A stretch of DNA of 64,000 nt from Anaerolineaceae bacterium (GTDB lineage: Bacteria; Chloroflexota; Anaerolineae; Anaerolineales; Anaerolineaceae), in contig JARKPB010000010.1 of assembly GCA_029975475.1 (NCBI GenBank), positions 248,001 to 312,000 on the forward strand. The letters are read 5' to 3'. The notes beneath the pieces are model-generated. The model was not told the origin of the DNA. It did no database searches and saw only the letters and a program-made list of their open reading frames with translations. Position numbers and translations under genes: made by a program. Shown here in pieces: positions 26,063 through 34,427 of the stretch (position 1 is the stretch's first letter; each line of letters starts with the position of its first letter).

Positions 26063-26812
26063 ATGTCCCTTCATTCTTCTCTCTCGCTTAACCCTTCCCG
26101 CCTGTTGTCCCGCCTGCGGATCAAACCCGGCATGATCTGGGGCGCGATCATCATCACCGCATTATTCGCTTTTGAGCTGTTTAACTACTCGACCACAGAT
26201 TTCGCGCTGAAAGACCTGCTGGGCGACCTGAAATTTGCGGGCATTCCCTGGGCAACCATTTTGACGATCGCATTCTGCGGCATTGACTTCGCCGGTATCG
26301 CGCGCATCTTCACCCCGCAGCGCGGCGCAGACGAGCCGCGCGAAGTCTGGTATCTCTTCGGCGCCTGGCTGCTGGCGGCCACGATGAACGCCGCCCTCAC
26401 CTGGTGGGGCGTCGCCATGGCGATCGCCTCGCACAAAGTGCAGAGCGCCAGCGTGATCGACCCGGCGACCATCAGCAACGTTGTCCCGGTTTTTGTCGCC
26501 ATCATGGTCTGGGTAATCCGCATCCTGATTATCGGGTCGCTGACCTATGCCGGTGACCGCATCTTCAGCACCGAGCGCCGCGGTGTGAGCGGCAGTTCAG
26601 CCCGCCCGCGCCCGCTGACCCCCAGCGGCCTGCCGGTTAATTCCACTCTCGGCAGCCTGCGCAGCGCCAGCCCGTCCGCCAGCCGCCCGGCTTACTCCGC
26701 CCGTTCGATGGCTGAACCAGTCGTCCGCCCAGAGCCGACCTATCACAGCCTGAGCGCGCGCCCGAGCCCTTCCGCATCTGGCAGCAACGAAAATAATACC
26801 CGGCGTCTGTAA
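26063..26812 (+). CDS. Four-helix membrane protein with Ser/Pro-rich tail
   Basis: A 249-residue protein. Residues 23-165 hold four hydrophobic segments with a short loop (FTPQRGADEPREVWY) between the second and third. Residues 175-249 are a low-complexity tail rich in Ser, Pro, Ala and Arg, probably disordered and cytoplasmic. No family is recognised. Its strong promoter with an inverted repeat suggests regulated, high expression. AAGGAGAAAACGCC precedes the ATG. Confidence 0.65.
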   Translation: MSLHSSLSLNPSRLLSRLRIKPGMIWGAIIITALFAFELFNYSTTDFALKDLLGDLKFAGIPWATILTIAFCGIDFAGIARIFTPQRGADEPREVWYLFGAWLLAATMNAALTWWGVAMAIASHKVQSASVIDPATISNVVPVFVAIMVWVIRILIIGSLTYAGDRIFSTERRGVSGSSARPRPLTPSGLPVNSTLGSLRSASPSASRPAYSARSMAEPVVRPEPTYHSLSARPSPSASGSNENNTRRL

Positions 26813-26869
26813 GCCGGGTCGGTAAGGGCCGCGGCTCATTCCTTCACCGTAGCTGACGCATTCCAAAAC

Positions 26870-26900
26870 AACAGCCTGGTCATTCCAGGCTGTTTTCTTT
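26870..26900. terminator. Bidirectional terminator containing a stop codon
   Basis: A 10-bp stem AACAGCCTGG / CCAGGCTGTT with T-rich flanks on both sides lies between two convergent genes. The stop codon of the histidine kinase (26880-26882) is in the 5-base loop. Confidence 0.85.
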
Positions 26901-28268
26901 ATTGTTCACAGGTTTCAACGGCAGCCAGACCGTGAAGGTCGAGCCTTTTCCCTCCTGCGAGCTGACCTCGATATGTCCGCCGTGAGCGCGAACAATCCAG
27001 TAGGCGATGGACAGACCCAGACCAAATCCGCTCTGTTTGGAACGGGTTCGCGATTTTTCGCCGCGGTAAAACCGTTCAAAAATATGCGGCAGGTCCTCGG
27101 CCGGAATACCCGGGCCGTTATCGCGGATGGTCAGCCGCGCCTGCTGGTTGATCAGGTGGAGCGCCAGGACCACTTCACCGCCCGGCGTGGAATACTGCAC
27201 GGCGTTTGCCATCAAATTGAGAATGACCTGTTTTAACCGATCTCGGTCGCCGGTCATTTCAATCTGTTCCAGGTGTTCCAGACTGATGCGGACTTTATCG
27301 CCAGCCAGGGTGGCGAGTTGATGTTGAACTTCCACCAACAAAGTATCCAGGGACATTTTTTGCGGGTCGAGCGGCAGCTCACCCTGTTCCGCCTGAGCCA
27401 GCAGGAGCAAATCACCGACCAGGCGGGTCAACCGGTCCACTTCGGATTCAATGCTTTCCAGAGCCTCCTGGTCCGCTTCGCCCAGTTTGCGCATCAACCC
27501 TGCGTTCCCCTTTATCACCGTTAACGGCGTGCGCAGCTCATGGCTGACGTCAGCGATGAAACGGCGTTGAAAGTTAAACAGCGATTCCAGCCGCTCCAGG
27601 GTTTGATTAAACGCGTTGATCAGATTACGGAATTCCTCATCCACCGGCTCGGTGATCGGGATGCGGCGGGAGAGGTCGTCCGCGCGGGTGATTTGCGTGG
27701 CTACCCGGGTTACCGTCGAAAGCGGGCGTAATGCCCGGGCGGTGATCAGCCAGGTGGCAACGGCGGTGATCAACATCGCCCCCAGGGAGGTGATGATGAC
27801 AATCGTGACCAGGTCATTTTGCAGCGCGATCACCAGACTGAGGCTGATGCCCAGCTGCAAGACGCCCGCCGGCCCGCGCACCGTTTTCAACGGGATCGTC
27901 AGCACACGCACCGGCACACCGTCGCTGGTTGAGGAGCGGTAGCCTGGCGTGCGGGCAGCCAGGCTTTGCGGGTCGAGCGGTTCGACCCAGCCGTAGGGTC
28001 GGGCAACCTGGAGTTGATTATCCGCGTTGAACAGTTGAATGATAAGATTTTCGTTCAGCTCCACGCTGGTCAGCGAACGCGGGTCGAATTGATTTTCTTC
28101 ATTGACCCGCAAAAGGGGAATCAGGTTTTCGGCAGACTGCCGTAAAGTGCTGTCAATTTGATTAATCAGGATGATGCTGACCAGGCCAAAGATTAACAGA
28201 CTGAACAATAATAAAACCACCCCTAGCAGGGTGGTATAGAGAAACGTCAATCGAACGCGCAGAGACAT
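26880..28268 (-). CDS. Sensor histidine kinase (HAMP, HisKA, HATPase)
   Basis: A 462-residue membrane kinase. Helix 1 is at ~8-36, an outside sensor region at ~37-150, helix 2 at ~153-176, then HAMP, a HisKA with H243 in DVSHELRTPLTV, and the ATPase with N box NLMANAVQYS, G1 DNGPGIP, F box FERFYRG and G2 GFGLGLS. It phosphorylates the OmpR-type regulator encoded just upstream, with 7 bases between them. The ATG at 28268 was chosen over 28349, which lies inside the regulator gene. The extracellular part gives no clear ligand. Confidence 0.92.
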   Translation of the reverse strand: MSLRVRLTFLYTTLLGVVLLLFSLLIFGLVSIILINQIDSTLRQSAENLIPLLRVNEENQFDPRSLTSVELNENLIIQLFNADNQLQVARPYGWVEPLDPQSLAARTPGYRSSTSDGVPVRVLTIPLKTVRGPAGVLQLGISLSLVIALQNDLVTIVIITSLGAMLITAVATWLITARALRPLSTVTRVATQITRADDLSRRIPITEPVDEEFRNLINAFNQTLERLESLFNFQRRFIADVSHELRTPLTVIKGNAGLMRKLGEADQEALESIESEVDRLTRLVGDLLLLAQAEQGELPLDPQKMSLDTLLVEVQHQLATLAGDKVRISLEHLEQIEMTGDRDRLKQVILNLMANAVQYSTPGGEVVLALHLINQQARLTIRDNGPGIPAEDLPHIFERFYRGEKSRTRSKQSGFGLGLSIAYWIVRAHGGHIEVSSQEGKGSTFTVWLPLKPVNNKENSLE

Positions 28269-28275
28269 GGCGAAA

Positions 28276-28953
28276 TCAGGCAACTTCCCGCATAACGTAA
28301 CCCACTCCTCTGACGGTGTGGATGAGGCGGCTTTCCCCTTCTTGTTCAAGTTTTTGTCTCAGATACCGAATATATACATCCAGGACGTTGCTTTCGCCGC
28401 CAAAATCGTATCCCCAGACGCGGTCAAAGATCATCTCGCGCGTTAACACCTGGCGCGGATGGCGTAAAAAGAGCTCGAGGAGATCATATTCTTTGGCTGT
28501 CAGGGAGATGGTGCGGTTTTTCCGCGACGCCAGGCGGGTGGAGGTATCCAGGGAGAGGTCGGCGAAGGTCAAGACGGGGACGCGCTCAGACTGGGTCCTT
28601 CGCAACAAGGCGCGAACCCGGGCATTGAGCTCATCCAGCTCAAACGGCTTGACCATGTAGTCATCCGCGCCGGCGTCCAGCCCCTGGACGCGGTCCTGGG
28701 TGGTGTCTTTGGCGGTCAGCATTAAAATGGGCATGCTGCCGGCCGCCCTCAGGCGCTGGCAGACTTCCAGTCCGTCAATTCCGGGGAGCATCCAGTCGAG
28801 AATAACCAGGTCTGGCTTGCGGTCGCGGGCTGTGGTTAGCCCGCTTTCGCCGTCCAGGGCAGTGTCCACAATATACCCTTCATACGCCAGACTGCGGCGC
28901 AAAACCTTTAAAATCGCTTCATCATCTTCGATTATCAGGATGCGCTCTTTCAT
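28276..28953 (-). CDS. OmpR/PhoB family response regulator (MprA-like)
   Basis: A 225-residue regulator with receiver residues E9-D10-D11, phospho-acceptor D53 in [11 protein letters not shown] switch (LTAKD; MVKPFEL) and a C-terminal winged helix ([38 protein letters not shown]). It forms a two-component system with the adjacent kinase. GGAGGAG precedes the ATG. A promoter with flanking TTGCAT/ATGCAA repeats lies upstream and may be an autoregulatory site. Confidence 0.95.
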   Translation of the reverse strand: MKERILIIEDDEAILKVLRRSLAYEGYIVDTALDGESGLTTARDRKPDLVILDWMLPGIDGLEVCQRLRAAGSMPILMLTAKDTTQDRVQGLDAGADDYMVKPFELDELNARVRALLRRTQSERVPVLTFADLSLDTSTRLASRKNRTISLTAKEYDLLELFLRHPRQVLTREMIFDRVWGYDFGGESNVLDVYIRYLRQKLEQEGESRLIHTVRGVGYVMREVA

Positions 28954-29028
28954 TACTCCTCCACTGTAGAACTCAGGCGCACAGCCGCCCTCTATCCACC
29001 CACCTTAAATTTAATGTTTGCATTAATT

Positions 29029-29056
29029 AGTATATGGAGGTTTGATATAAATGCAA
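29029..29056 (-). promoter_or_regulatory. Promoter of the two-component operon with flanking inverted repeat
   Basis: On the minus strand TTGCAT (29051-29056), 16 bases, TATACT (29029-29034). The -35 sequence has an inverted copy at 29018-29023 on the other side of the -10, which could be a binding site for the regulator itself. Confidence 0.6.
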
Positions 29057-29125
29057 GTGTAAATTCGGGATTGCGGGGCAGGACCGCGCCTGTAAGCAGC
29101 TTTTCGGAAGGGTTCAAAACTGCGC

Positions 29126-29131
29126 TATAAT
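29126..29131 (+). promoter_or_regulatory. -10 box giving a probable leaderless RNase D mRNA
   Basis: A perfect TATAAT ends 7 bases before the ATG at 29139, so transcription should begin at or next to the start codon. The -35 region is poor and no ribosome site is present. Confidence 0.55.
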
Positions 29132-29138
29132 TCCACGC

Positions 29139-30257
29139 ATGGATGCACCTGTCTGGGTGGATACACCCTCATCGTTTGAACGCATGCTTTCCAGCCTGCG
29201 CAAGGAAAAGCAGCTCGCCCTGGATACAGAATCCAACAGCCTGTATGCGTACCGCGAACGAGTCTGTCTGATTCAAATTTCAACTTCCAGCATTGATTAT
29301 CTGGTGGACCCGCTGGCGTTGAGCGACCTGTCTGCGCTGGGGGAACTGCTGGCGGATGAGGGTATTGAGAAAATTTTCCACGCCGCAGAATACGACATCA
29401 TCTGCCTGAAACGCGATTTTGGTTTTGAGTTTCGCAACCTGTTTGATACCATGCTGGCTGCGCGCATTGTCGGGCGCACCGCGGTTGGGCTTGGCGCTTT
29501 GCTGGAAGAAATGTTCGGCGTCCGGCTGGACAAACGCTACCAACGGGCCGATTGGGGCCAGCGCCCGCTGCCGCCCGCGCTGCTGGCGTACGCCCGCCTG
29601 GACAGCCATTACCTGCCCGCCTTGCGAAACCGACTGGAAGAAGAACTGGAAAAATCCGGCCGAAAAGAGCTGGCCTACGAGGATTTTCAGCGCATGTGCG
29701 CCACGGCGGTGCCGCCGGAGAACGGTCACGACACCGTCTGGCGCGTCGCGGCCGGTTACGACCTTTCCGCACGCCATCTGGCGGTTCTGAGTGAACTGAT
29801 TGCTTACCGCGACCGGGTGGCCAGGCAAAAAGACCTGCCGGCGTTTAAGGTGTTGAGTAATCAGGCGCTGGCATACACAGCCCGCGCGCTGCCGCGCAGC
29901 CCCGAAGAACTGCGCAATATACCGGATCTTCCCCCGCGCCTGGCGGAGCGCCACGCGCAGGGTCTGCTGCAGGCGGTTGAGCGCGGATTGTCGGCTGAAC
30001 CTCCCGTGCGGCCGCACGCCCTGCGCTGGAGCGACCCGGTGCTTGGACGCCTGGACCGGTTAAAGACCTGGCGCAAAGAGCTGGGCTTACAACTGGGGGT
30101 CGAATCGGATGTGGTCCTGCCGCGCGAGCTGATGGAAGCGATCGCCCAGCGCGGTCCTAAAACGCGCGATGAACTGCGAGACGTGATGCAGGCCGCGCCG
30201 GTACGCTATAAATTGTTTAGCGAAAAGATTTACCGCCTGTTGACCTATCAGGATTGA
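29139..30257 (+). CDS. rnd: Ribonuclease D
   Basis: A 372-residue 3'-5' exoribonuclease of the DEDD group used in tRNA 3' trimming. Exo I D29-x-E31 in LALDTESN, Exo II in FHAAEYDI, and Exo III YARLDSHYL are visible, followed by a HRDC domain (about 205-285) and a second HRDC-like tail. There is no Shine-Dalgarno site and a -10 box sits right before the ATG, suggesting a leaderless message. The beta-CASP RNase gene starts 4 bases downstream, so both RNA enzymes are probably co-transcribed. Confidence 0.92.
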   Translation: MDAPVWVDTPSSFERMLSSLRKEKQLALDTESNSLYAYRERVCLIQISTSSIDYLVDPLALSDLSALGELLADEGIEKIFHAAEYDIICLKRDFGFEFRNLFDTMLAARIVGRTAVGLGALLEEMFGVRLDKRYQRADWGQRPLPPALLAYARLDSHYLPALRNRLEEELEKSGRKELAYEDFQRMCATAVPPENGHDTVWRVAAGYDLSARHLAVLSELIAYRDRVARQKDLPAFKVLSNQALAYTARALPRSPEELRNIPDLPPRLAERHAQGLLQAVERGLSAEPPVRPHALRWSDPVLGRLDRLKTWRKELGLQLGVESDVVLPRELMEAIAQRGPKTRDELRDVMQAAPVRYKLFSEKIYRLLTYQD

Positions 30258-30261
30258 ACCT

Positions 30262-31662
30262 ATGAAACTCCATTTTCTTGGCGCTGCTCAGACGGTCACC
30301 GGTTCGCAATATTTGCTGGAAATCAACGGAAAACGGCTGCTGCTGGAATGCGGTTTGTTTCAGGGCCGCCGCAAGGATACCTACACGCGGAACCTGACAT
30401 TTTCCTATGACCCCGCCAGTGTGGAAGCGGTGATCCTCTCCCACGCGCATATCGATCACAGCGGCAACCTTCCCAACCTGGTAAAACAGGGTTTCAACGG
30501 GCCCATCTACGCCACCCGGGCGACCGCCGCGCTGGGCGAAATCATGCTGCAGGATTCTGCCCATATTCAGGAAGCGGATATCGCTTATGTCAATAAAAAA
30601 CACGCCCGCCGCGGGGAGGAACCGGTCGAGCCGTTATATACCATGGAAGATGCCCTGGCCTGCAAACCGCTCTTTCGCGGCAAAGACTACGAGGAGGTCT
30701 TTGAACCGCTGCCAGGGGTGACCGCGCGCTTTGTAGATGCCGGTCATATTCTTGGCTCGGCGGCCCTTGACCTGACCCTGGAGGAACACGGCCGCAAGGT
30801 GCGCCTGTGGTTTTCCGGCGACATTGGACGCAACGAACTGCCGCTGATGCGCGATCCGGTCCTGCCCGACCCCCGTGTGGATTACCTGATGATGGAATGC
30901 ACCTACGGCGATAAAACCCACCGCGACCCGGAAGCTGCCTACATCGAGTTCCGCGATCTGGTTAAACGCACCGTGGCGCGGCAGGGCAAGGTGATCATTC
31001 CCGCATTCGCCGTGGGGCGGACTCAGGAACTGGTGTACGACCTGAACCGCATGATTACCGAAGGCGAGATTGAACCCATCCCGGTCTATGTGGACAGCCC
31101 GCTGGCAGTGAACGCCTCACAGGTGTTCTTTCAGTTCCCTGAATTGTTCGATCAGGAAACGCAGGAATTTATCCGCCGGCGCAACCACCCGGCGCTTAGC
31201 TTTAAGACCCTCAGTTATATCCATTCGGTTGAAGAATCCAAGAAGCTGAATGACCGCCGCGACCCGATGGTGATTATCTCCGCTTCCGGGATGGCGGAAA
31301 CCGGGCGAATACTGCACCACCTGCGCAACAACATTGAAAATCCGCGCAATTCGATCGCGATTGTCTCCTGGCAGGCGCCCGATACGCTGGGCCGCCGCCT
31401 GGCAGAGCAGGAGAAACATGTGCGAATTTTCGGTCAATGGTTCGATGTGCGCGCTGAAGTGGCAACCATCGGCGGCCTTTCCGCCCACGCCGGACAGGAT
31501 ATGCTCCTGCGCTACGCCAGCGCGGCCAACGGCCCGGCATTAAAAGGGCTTTATCTGGTTCACGGTGAAGAAAAAGCCGCCGCCGCTTTGATGGAGAAAC
31601 TCAAGGAAGCCAACCTCGGCCCGGTGTATTACCCGCAATTTGCCCAGACCTTGGAATTTTAG
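30262..31662 (+). CDS. MBL-fold beta-CASP ribonuclease (CPSF/Ysh1-like)
   Basis: A 466-residue metallo-beta-lactamase RNase. The zinc motif SHAHIDHSGNL (H61, H63, D65, H66) and later metal ligands in DAGHILGSA and SGDIGRN are present; the beta-CASP and RMMBL parts carry AFAVGRTQEL, SASGMAETGRI and GGLSAHAGQ. These enzymes are endo/exonucleases acting on RNA 3' ends, as in archaeal CPSF1 and bacterial homologs such as TTHA0252. It follows RNase D directly. Confidence 0.93.
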   Translation: MKLHFLGAAQTVTGSQYLLEINGKRLLLECGLFQGRRKDTYTRNLTFSYDPASVEAVILSHAHIDHSGNLPNLVKQGFNGPIYATRATAALGEIMLQDSAHIQEADIAYVNKKHARRGEEPVEPLYTMEDALACKPLFRGKDYEEVFEPLPGVTARFVDAGHILGSAALDLTLEEHGRKVRLWFSGDIGRNELPLMRDPVLPDPRVDYLMMECTYGDKTHRDPEAAYIEFRDLVKRTVARQGKVIIPAFAVGRTQELVYDLNRMITEGEIEPIPVYVDSPLAVNASQVFFQFPELFDQETQEFIRRRNHPALSFKTLSYIHSVEESKKLNDRRDPMVIISASGMAETGRILHHLRNNIENPRNSIAIVSWQAPDTLGRRLAEQEKHVRIFGQWFDVRAEVATIGGLSAHAGQDMLLRYASAANGPALKGLYLVHGEEKAAAALMEKLKEANLGPVYYPQFAQTLEF

Positions 31663-31680
31663 GGCTCTGTCTGCTATAAT
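31651..31680 (+). promoter_or_regulatory. Promoter of tRNA-Ser
   Basis: TTGGAA (31651-31656), 18 bases, TATAAT (31675-31680). It overlaps the last codons of the beta-CASP gene and ends 12 bases before the tRNA. Confidence 0.75.
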
Positions 31681-31692
31681 TGAGCCTTGCCT

Positions 31693-31779
31693 GGAGAGGT
31701 GCCGGAGTGGCCGATCGGGGCGGTCTCGAAAACCGTTGTGGCTTTCGGGTCACCGTGGGTTCGAATCCCACCCTCTCCG
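31693..31779 (+). tRNA. tRNA-Ser (anticodon CGA)
   Basis: A class II tRNA with acceptor stem GGAGAGG / CCTCTCC, D arm with GCCGGAGTGGCCGA, anticodon arm GCGGT CTCGAAA ACCGT (anticodon CGA), a long variable arm and T arm GTGGGTTCGAATCCCAC. The discriminator is G, CCA is not encoded. Confidence 0.95.
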
Positions 31780-32061
31780 CTGTGAGCCTGTCGATTTCAA
31801 TGACAGGCTTTTGTTTTTATCCGATCCGCCGCTTCCCCCGCCTGTCCCGCTCCAAGGGCGCAGGCAGCCCTCTCCGCTGTGAGCCTGTCGATTTCAATGA
31901 CAGGCTTTTGTTTTTATCCGATCCGCCGCTTCCCCTGCCTGTCCCGCTCCAAGGGCGCAGGCAGCCCTCTCCGCTGTGAGCCTGTCGATTTCATTGACTG
32001 GCTTTTGCTTTTACCCGATCCACCGCTTCCCCCGCCTGTCCCGCTCCAAGGGCGCGGGTCT
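31771..32061 (+). repeat. Three tandem 97-bp units starting with the tRNA-Ser 3' end
   Basis: Units begin at 31771, 31868 and 31965. Each starts with the last bases of the tRNA gene (CCCTCTCCGC) and carries a terminator hairpin and a C-rich tail. Units 1 and 2 differ at one base; unit 3 has about six changes and ends differently. No protein is likely here. Confidence 0.93.
31785..31818 (+). terminator. tRNA-Ser terminator (first of three copies)
   Basis: AGCCTGTC / GACAGGCT stem, 9-base loop, then TTTTGTTTTT. An intact second copy is at 31882-31915; a third at 31979-32012 has a mismatch in the stem. Confidence 0.9.
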
Positions 32062-32140
32062 GGTAAAAAATTGGGGGGATGAATTTTGTGGATTATTAAG
32101 ATATTATTAGTAATATTTATGGGTATTTCGGAGGCTGCCG

Positions 32141-33736
32141 ATGCTAACCATCTTTGGGTTTGAGATCCCGCTGCCAGAACCGCTCGCGTTCCTGGCAACT
32201 CCGCTGGGTTTTTTGATTGTCAACCTGGCCGCCTGGATTTTGACCGCCATCTTGGTCAACCTGGTGCTGCTGCGTCTGCTCAAATTTGTCACCCGGCAGC
32301 TTGAAGGCGACCTGGAGGATATCGTGCTGGCGATCCTGCGCGGTCCCCTGATTATCCTGATCCTGCTGTACGGAATTCTCTCCACCCTGCGCAGCCTGGA
32401 TTTGCCGCCCGAGGGAATGTTTCTGATTGAACGGGTCGGCATCACCATTCTCGTTCTGGTGGTGACCCACATCCTCGGCCGCACCATCCGGGATGTGATC
32501 GTCTATTACGGCGAGCGCTGGGCATTAAAAACGGAAACCCGTCTGGATGACGTGCTTGTGCCAGTCCTGAACCTGTTTGGGCCGCTGCTGCTCTTGATCG
32601 CCGCGGCTTTGATCATCCTGCCCATGTGGGGTGTGGATGTCAATTCGGTGCTGGTTGGCGCCGGGGTGATTGGTCTGGTCCTCGGGCTGGCGCTGCAGGA
32701 AACATTAAACAACATCTTCGGCGGCCTGTCTTTGCTTATGGAAGGGTCGTTTAAGGTGGGCGATTTAATCCAGCTGCCTGACGGGCGCATTTGCGAGGTG
32801 CTGCGCCTGGGAATGCGCTCGACGATGCTCTTTTCGCTGGATGAGCACGCCACCATTTACCTGCCAAATAAAAATCTGGCCGCGGACATTATTTTCAATC
32901 TGACCAAACCCGCCCCGGATCAGAAATACTGCATTGACGTCAGAGTGGACAGCCGCGCCAACCTGGCCCAGGTTCAGCAGCTGCTGCAAAAAACAGCCTC
33001 CGGCCATCCAGCGGTGCTGGCCGCCAACATTCCTGCCAAGCTGCCGGATGTGCGCGCTCAGATTGCCCGCATTCGCGAGCAGGCCGAAGCCGCTTCCGCG
33101 GATGAATCGGTCCGCCAAATGCTGCTGGATGAAGCCGACCGCAATGAACGCACCCTTCCGCGTTTGGAAATTGAAGGGGAATTAAACCTCGCCCTCAAAC
33201 AGCTCGAAGACTCGCTGAGAAAATTGATTCGCGGCATCAAACAGCGCGAAGGCAAAGGATTGAGTGAGGCTGAGCGCCAGGAGATTTTCTGCAACTTTGT
33301 TTCTCCAGCCGAGAATGACGTTGAAAGCGTGATCAAACTGGCAAATGAATGGTCTGAAGCCGAGGATGCCTGGCTGGACCACAGCGATTTATGGAAAATG
33401 CGCAAATTATGGGATCTGCGCAATGAACTTCTGAAAGAGCGCTGGGAACAGGTGAAGAAAGCCGTTTACAAACCGGATGACCGTACCGAGATGCGCCTGG
33501 ATGATCTTACCGGCGACATGATTAACTGGATAAACCGCGAATATAAAATCGTCCCTGGAACCTGGAAAGATCCGGCGGTAACCGTCAAAGGTTTTGACGG
33601 TTCGGGCGTGACTCTGCAGTTGTGGTACTACGTGGATAATATCCGCCTGGAGCACGACAACCGTCCGCGGCGGGTGCGCACGGAAATCAGCCGCATGATT
33701 CACGCAGCGCTGATCGCGGCGGATATCTGGGAATAA
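32141..33736 (+). CDS. MscS family mechanosensitive channel with large C-terminal insertion
   Basis: A 531-residue channel. Helices lie at ~20-50, 65-85, 97-115 and 145-165, followed by the pore helix VNSVLVGAGVIGLVLGLALQ (168-187) and the beta domain FKVGDLIQLPDG (204-215). The cytoplasmic alpha/beta domain starts at ~262 (YCIDVRVD), is interrupted after HPAVLAANIPAK (289-300) by ~175 residues of charged helices, and resumes at about 475 (DPAVTVKGFDGSGVTLQLWY). The channel releases solutes on osmotic down-shock. GGAGGCTGCCG precedes the ATG. Confidence 0.9.
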   Translation: MLTIFGFEIPLPEPLAFLATPLGFLIVNLAAWILTAILVNLVLLRLLKFVTRQLEGDLEDIVLAILRGPLIILILLYGILSTLRSLDLPPEGMFLIERVGITILVLVVTHILGRTIRDVIVYYGERWALKTETRLDDVLVPVLNLFGPLLLLIAAALIILPMWGVDVNSVLVGAGVIGLVLGLALQETLNNIFGGLSLLMEGSFKVGDLIQLPDGRICEVLRLGMRSTMLFSLDEHATIYLPNKNLAADIIFNLTKPAPDQKYCIDVRVDSRANLAQVQQLLQKTASGHPAVLAANIPAKLPDVRAQIARIREQAEAASADESVRQMLLDEADRNERTLPRLEIEGELNLALKQLEDSLRKLIRGIKQREGKGLSEAERQEIFCNFVSPAENDVESVIKLANEWSEAEDAWLDHSDLWKMRKLWDLRNELLKERWEQVKKAVYKPDDRTEMRLDDLTGDMINWINREYKIVPGTWKDPAVTVKGFDGSGVTLQLWYYVDNIRLEHDNRPRRVRTEISRMIHAALIAADIWE

Positions 33737-33770
33737 TCGAACGTCTATCTTCCAAAATCTTGTGCGCGGA

Positions 33771-34178
33771 CTAGATGGTTCCCTCCCCGTCGGGAGCTTT
33801 GCCCGGGTCATAAGCGTGGTGCAGGCCCATATCACGGCTTTGCTGAAGCGCTTCCGCCATCTCCGGGATAGCCGCGGCGCCGTGGCGGTACTGAAACGGC
33901 CACATACTCCTCAGGTGGAAGAGGGCAATGCGGTCGCCGTCGCGCAGTTCATGATCCAGGTCGGGCTGCATCCCCGGCATGGCAGAAAGGTCGCCGTTTA
34001 TAAACGTAATCCCGCGTTCTTCAGCGGGCAGCCCCAGATGGTTGAGCAGGTCCCGAACGGTGGTGCCGGCCGGCAGGCAGGGATGGAGATTGGCAAACAC
34101 TTTTTCCTGCGCATTTCCGCCGTAACGCGCCAGGGGACCGTAGAGCCAGACATCGAGGGTGATTTCGCTCATGTTCAA
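33771..34178 (-). CDS. MoaD/ThiS-like protein without C-terminal Gly-Gly
   Basis: A 135-residue protein with a ubiquitin-like fold at residues 6-92 (LDVWLYGPLARYGG; TVRDLLNHLGLP; ELRDGDRIALFH). Instead of ending in Gly-Gly it goes on for ~45 residues (WPFQYRHGAAAIPEM and a charged tail). It therefore cannot act as a normal thiocarboxylate donor unless processed. It overlaps the preceding MoaD gene by 4 bases (ATGA) and is the last gene of the AOR cluster. Confidence 0.7.
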   Translation of the reverse strand: MNMSEITLDVWLYGPLARYGGNAQEKVFANLHPCLPAGTTVRDLLNHLGLPAEERGITFINGDLSAMPGMQPDLDHELRDGDRIALFHLRSMWPFQYRHGAAAIPEMAEALQQSRDMGLHHAYDPGKAPDGEGTI

Positions 34179-34414
34179 CCGCCTCCTATTGGTGGAAAAA
34201 TCCCGACCTCATCGCCATTCTGGAGCGGAAAATCCAGTTCCTGATGGACCGCGTTAACAAAATGCAGTTTCACTTCATCTATCGGCAATTGGAGAAAATG
34301 AATCAGGTCGCCAAGCGTCGAGCCTTCGGACAGTTCGACCTCAAAAGTGCGGCCGGAACTGCCGGAAGGCGCGAAGCGCGCCAGGGTGGCGTACAAACGA
34401 ACGTCAATCTTCAT
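34175..34414 (-). CDS. MoaD-like sulfur carrier
   Basis: A 79-residue ubiquitin-like sulfur carrier, with YATLARFAPSG near the start, DEVGIFPPIGGG at the end. The terminal glycines are the site of adenylation and thiocarboxylation in MoaD, which supplies sulfur to the pterin dithiolene of molybdo/tungstopterin. Position after AOR and its maturase supports this role. The ATG at 34414 begins the conserved part; a TTG three codons upstream is possible. Confidence 0.82.
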   Translation of the reverse strand: MKIDVRLYATLARFAPSGSSGRTFEVELSEGSTLGDLIHFLQLPIDEVKLHFVNAVHQELDFPLQNGDEVGIFPPIGGG

Positions 34415-34427
34415 TCCGAGCAATTTC

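Noticed and set aside
31771-32061. CRISPR-like array
   Set aside because: Whole 97-bp units repeat head to tail without unique spacers.
31640-32082. Several overlapping plus-strand reading frames of 67-99 codons
   Set aside because: They come from the 97-bp tandem repeats and the tRNA-Ser gene; there is no ribosome site and the peptides only mirror the repeats.
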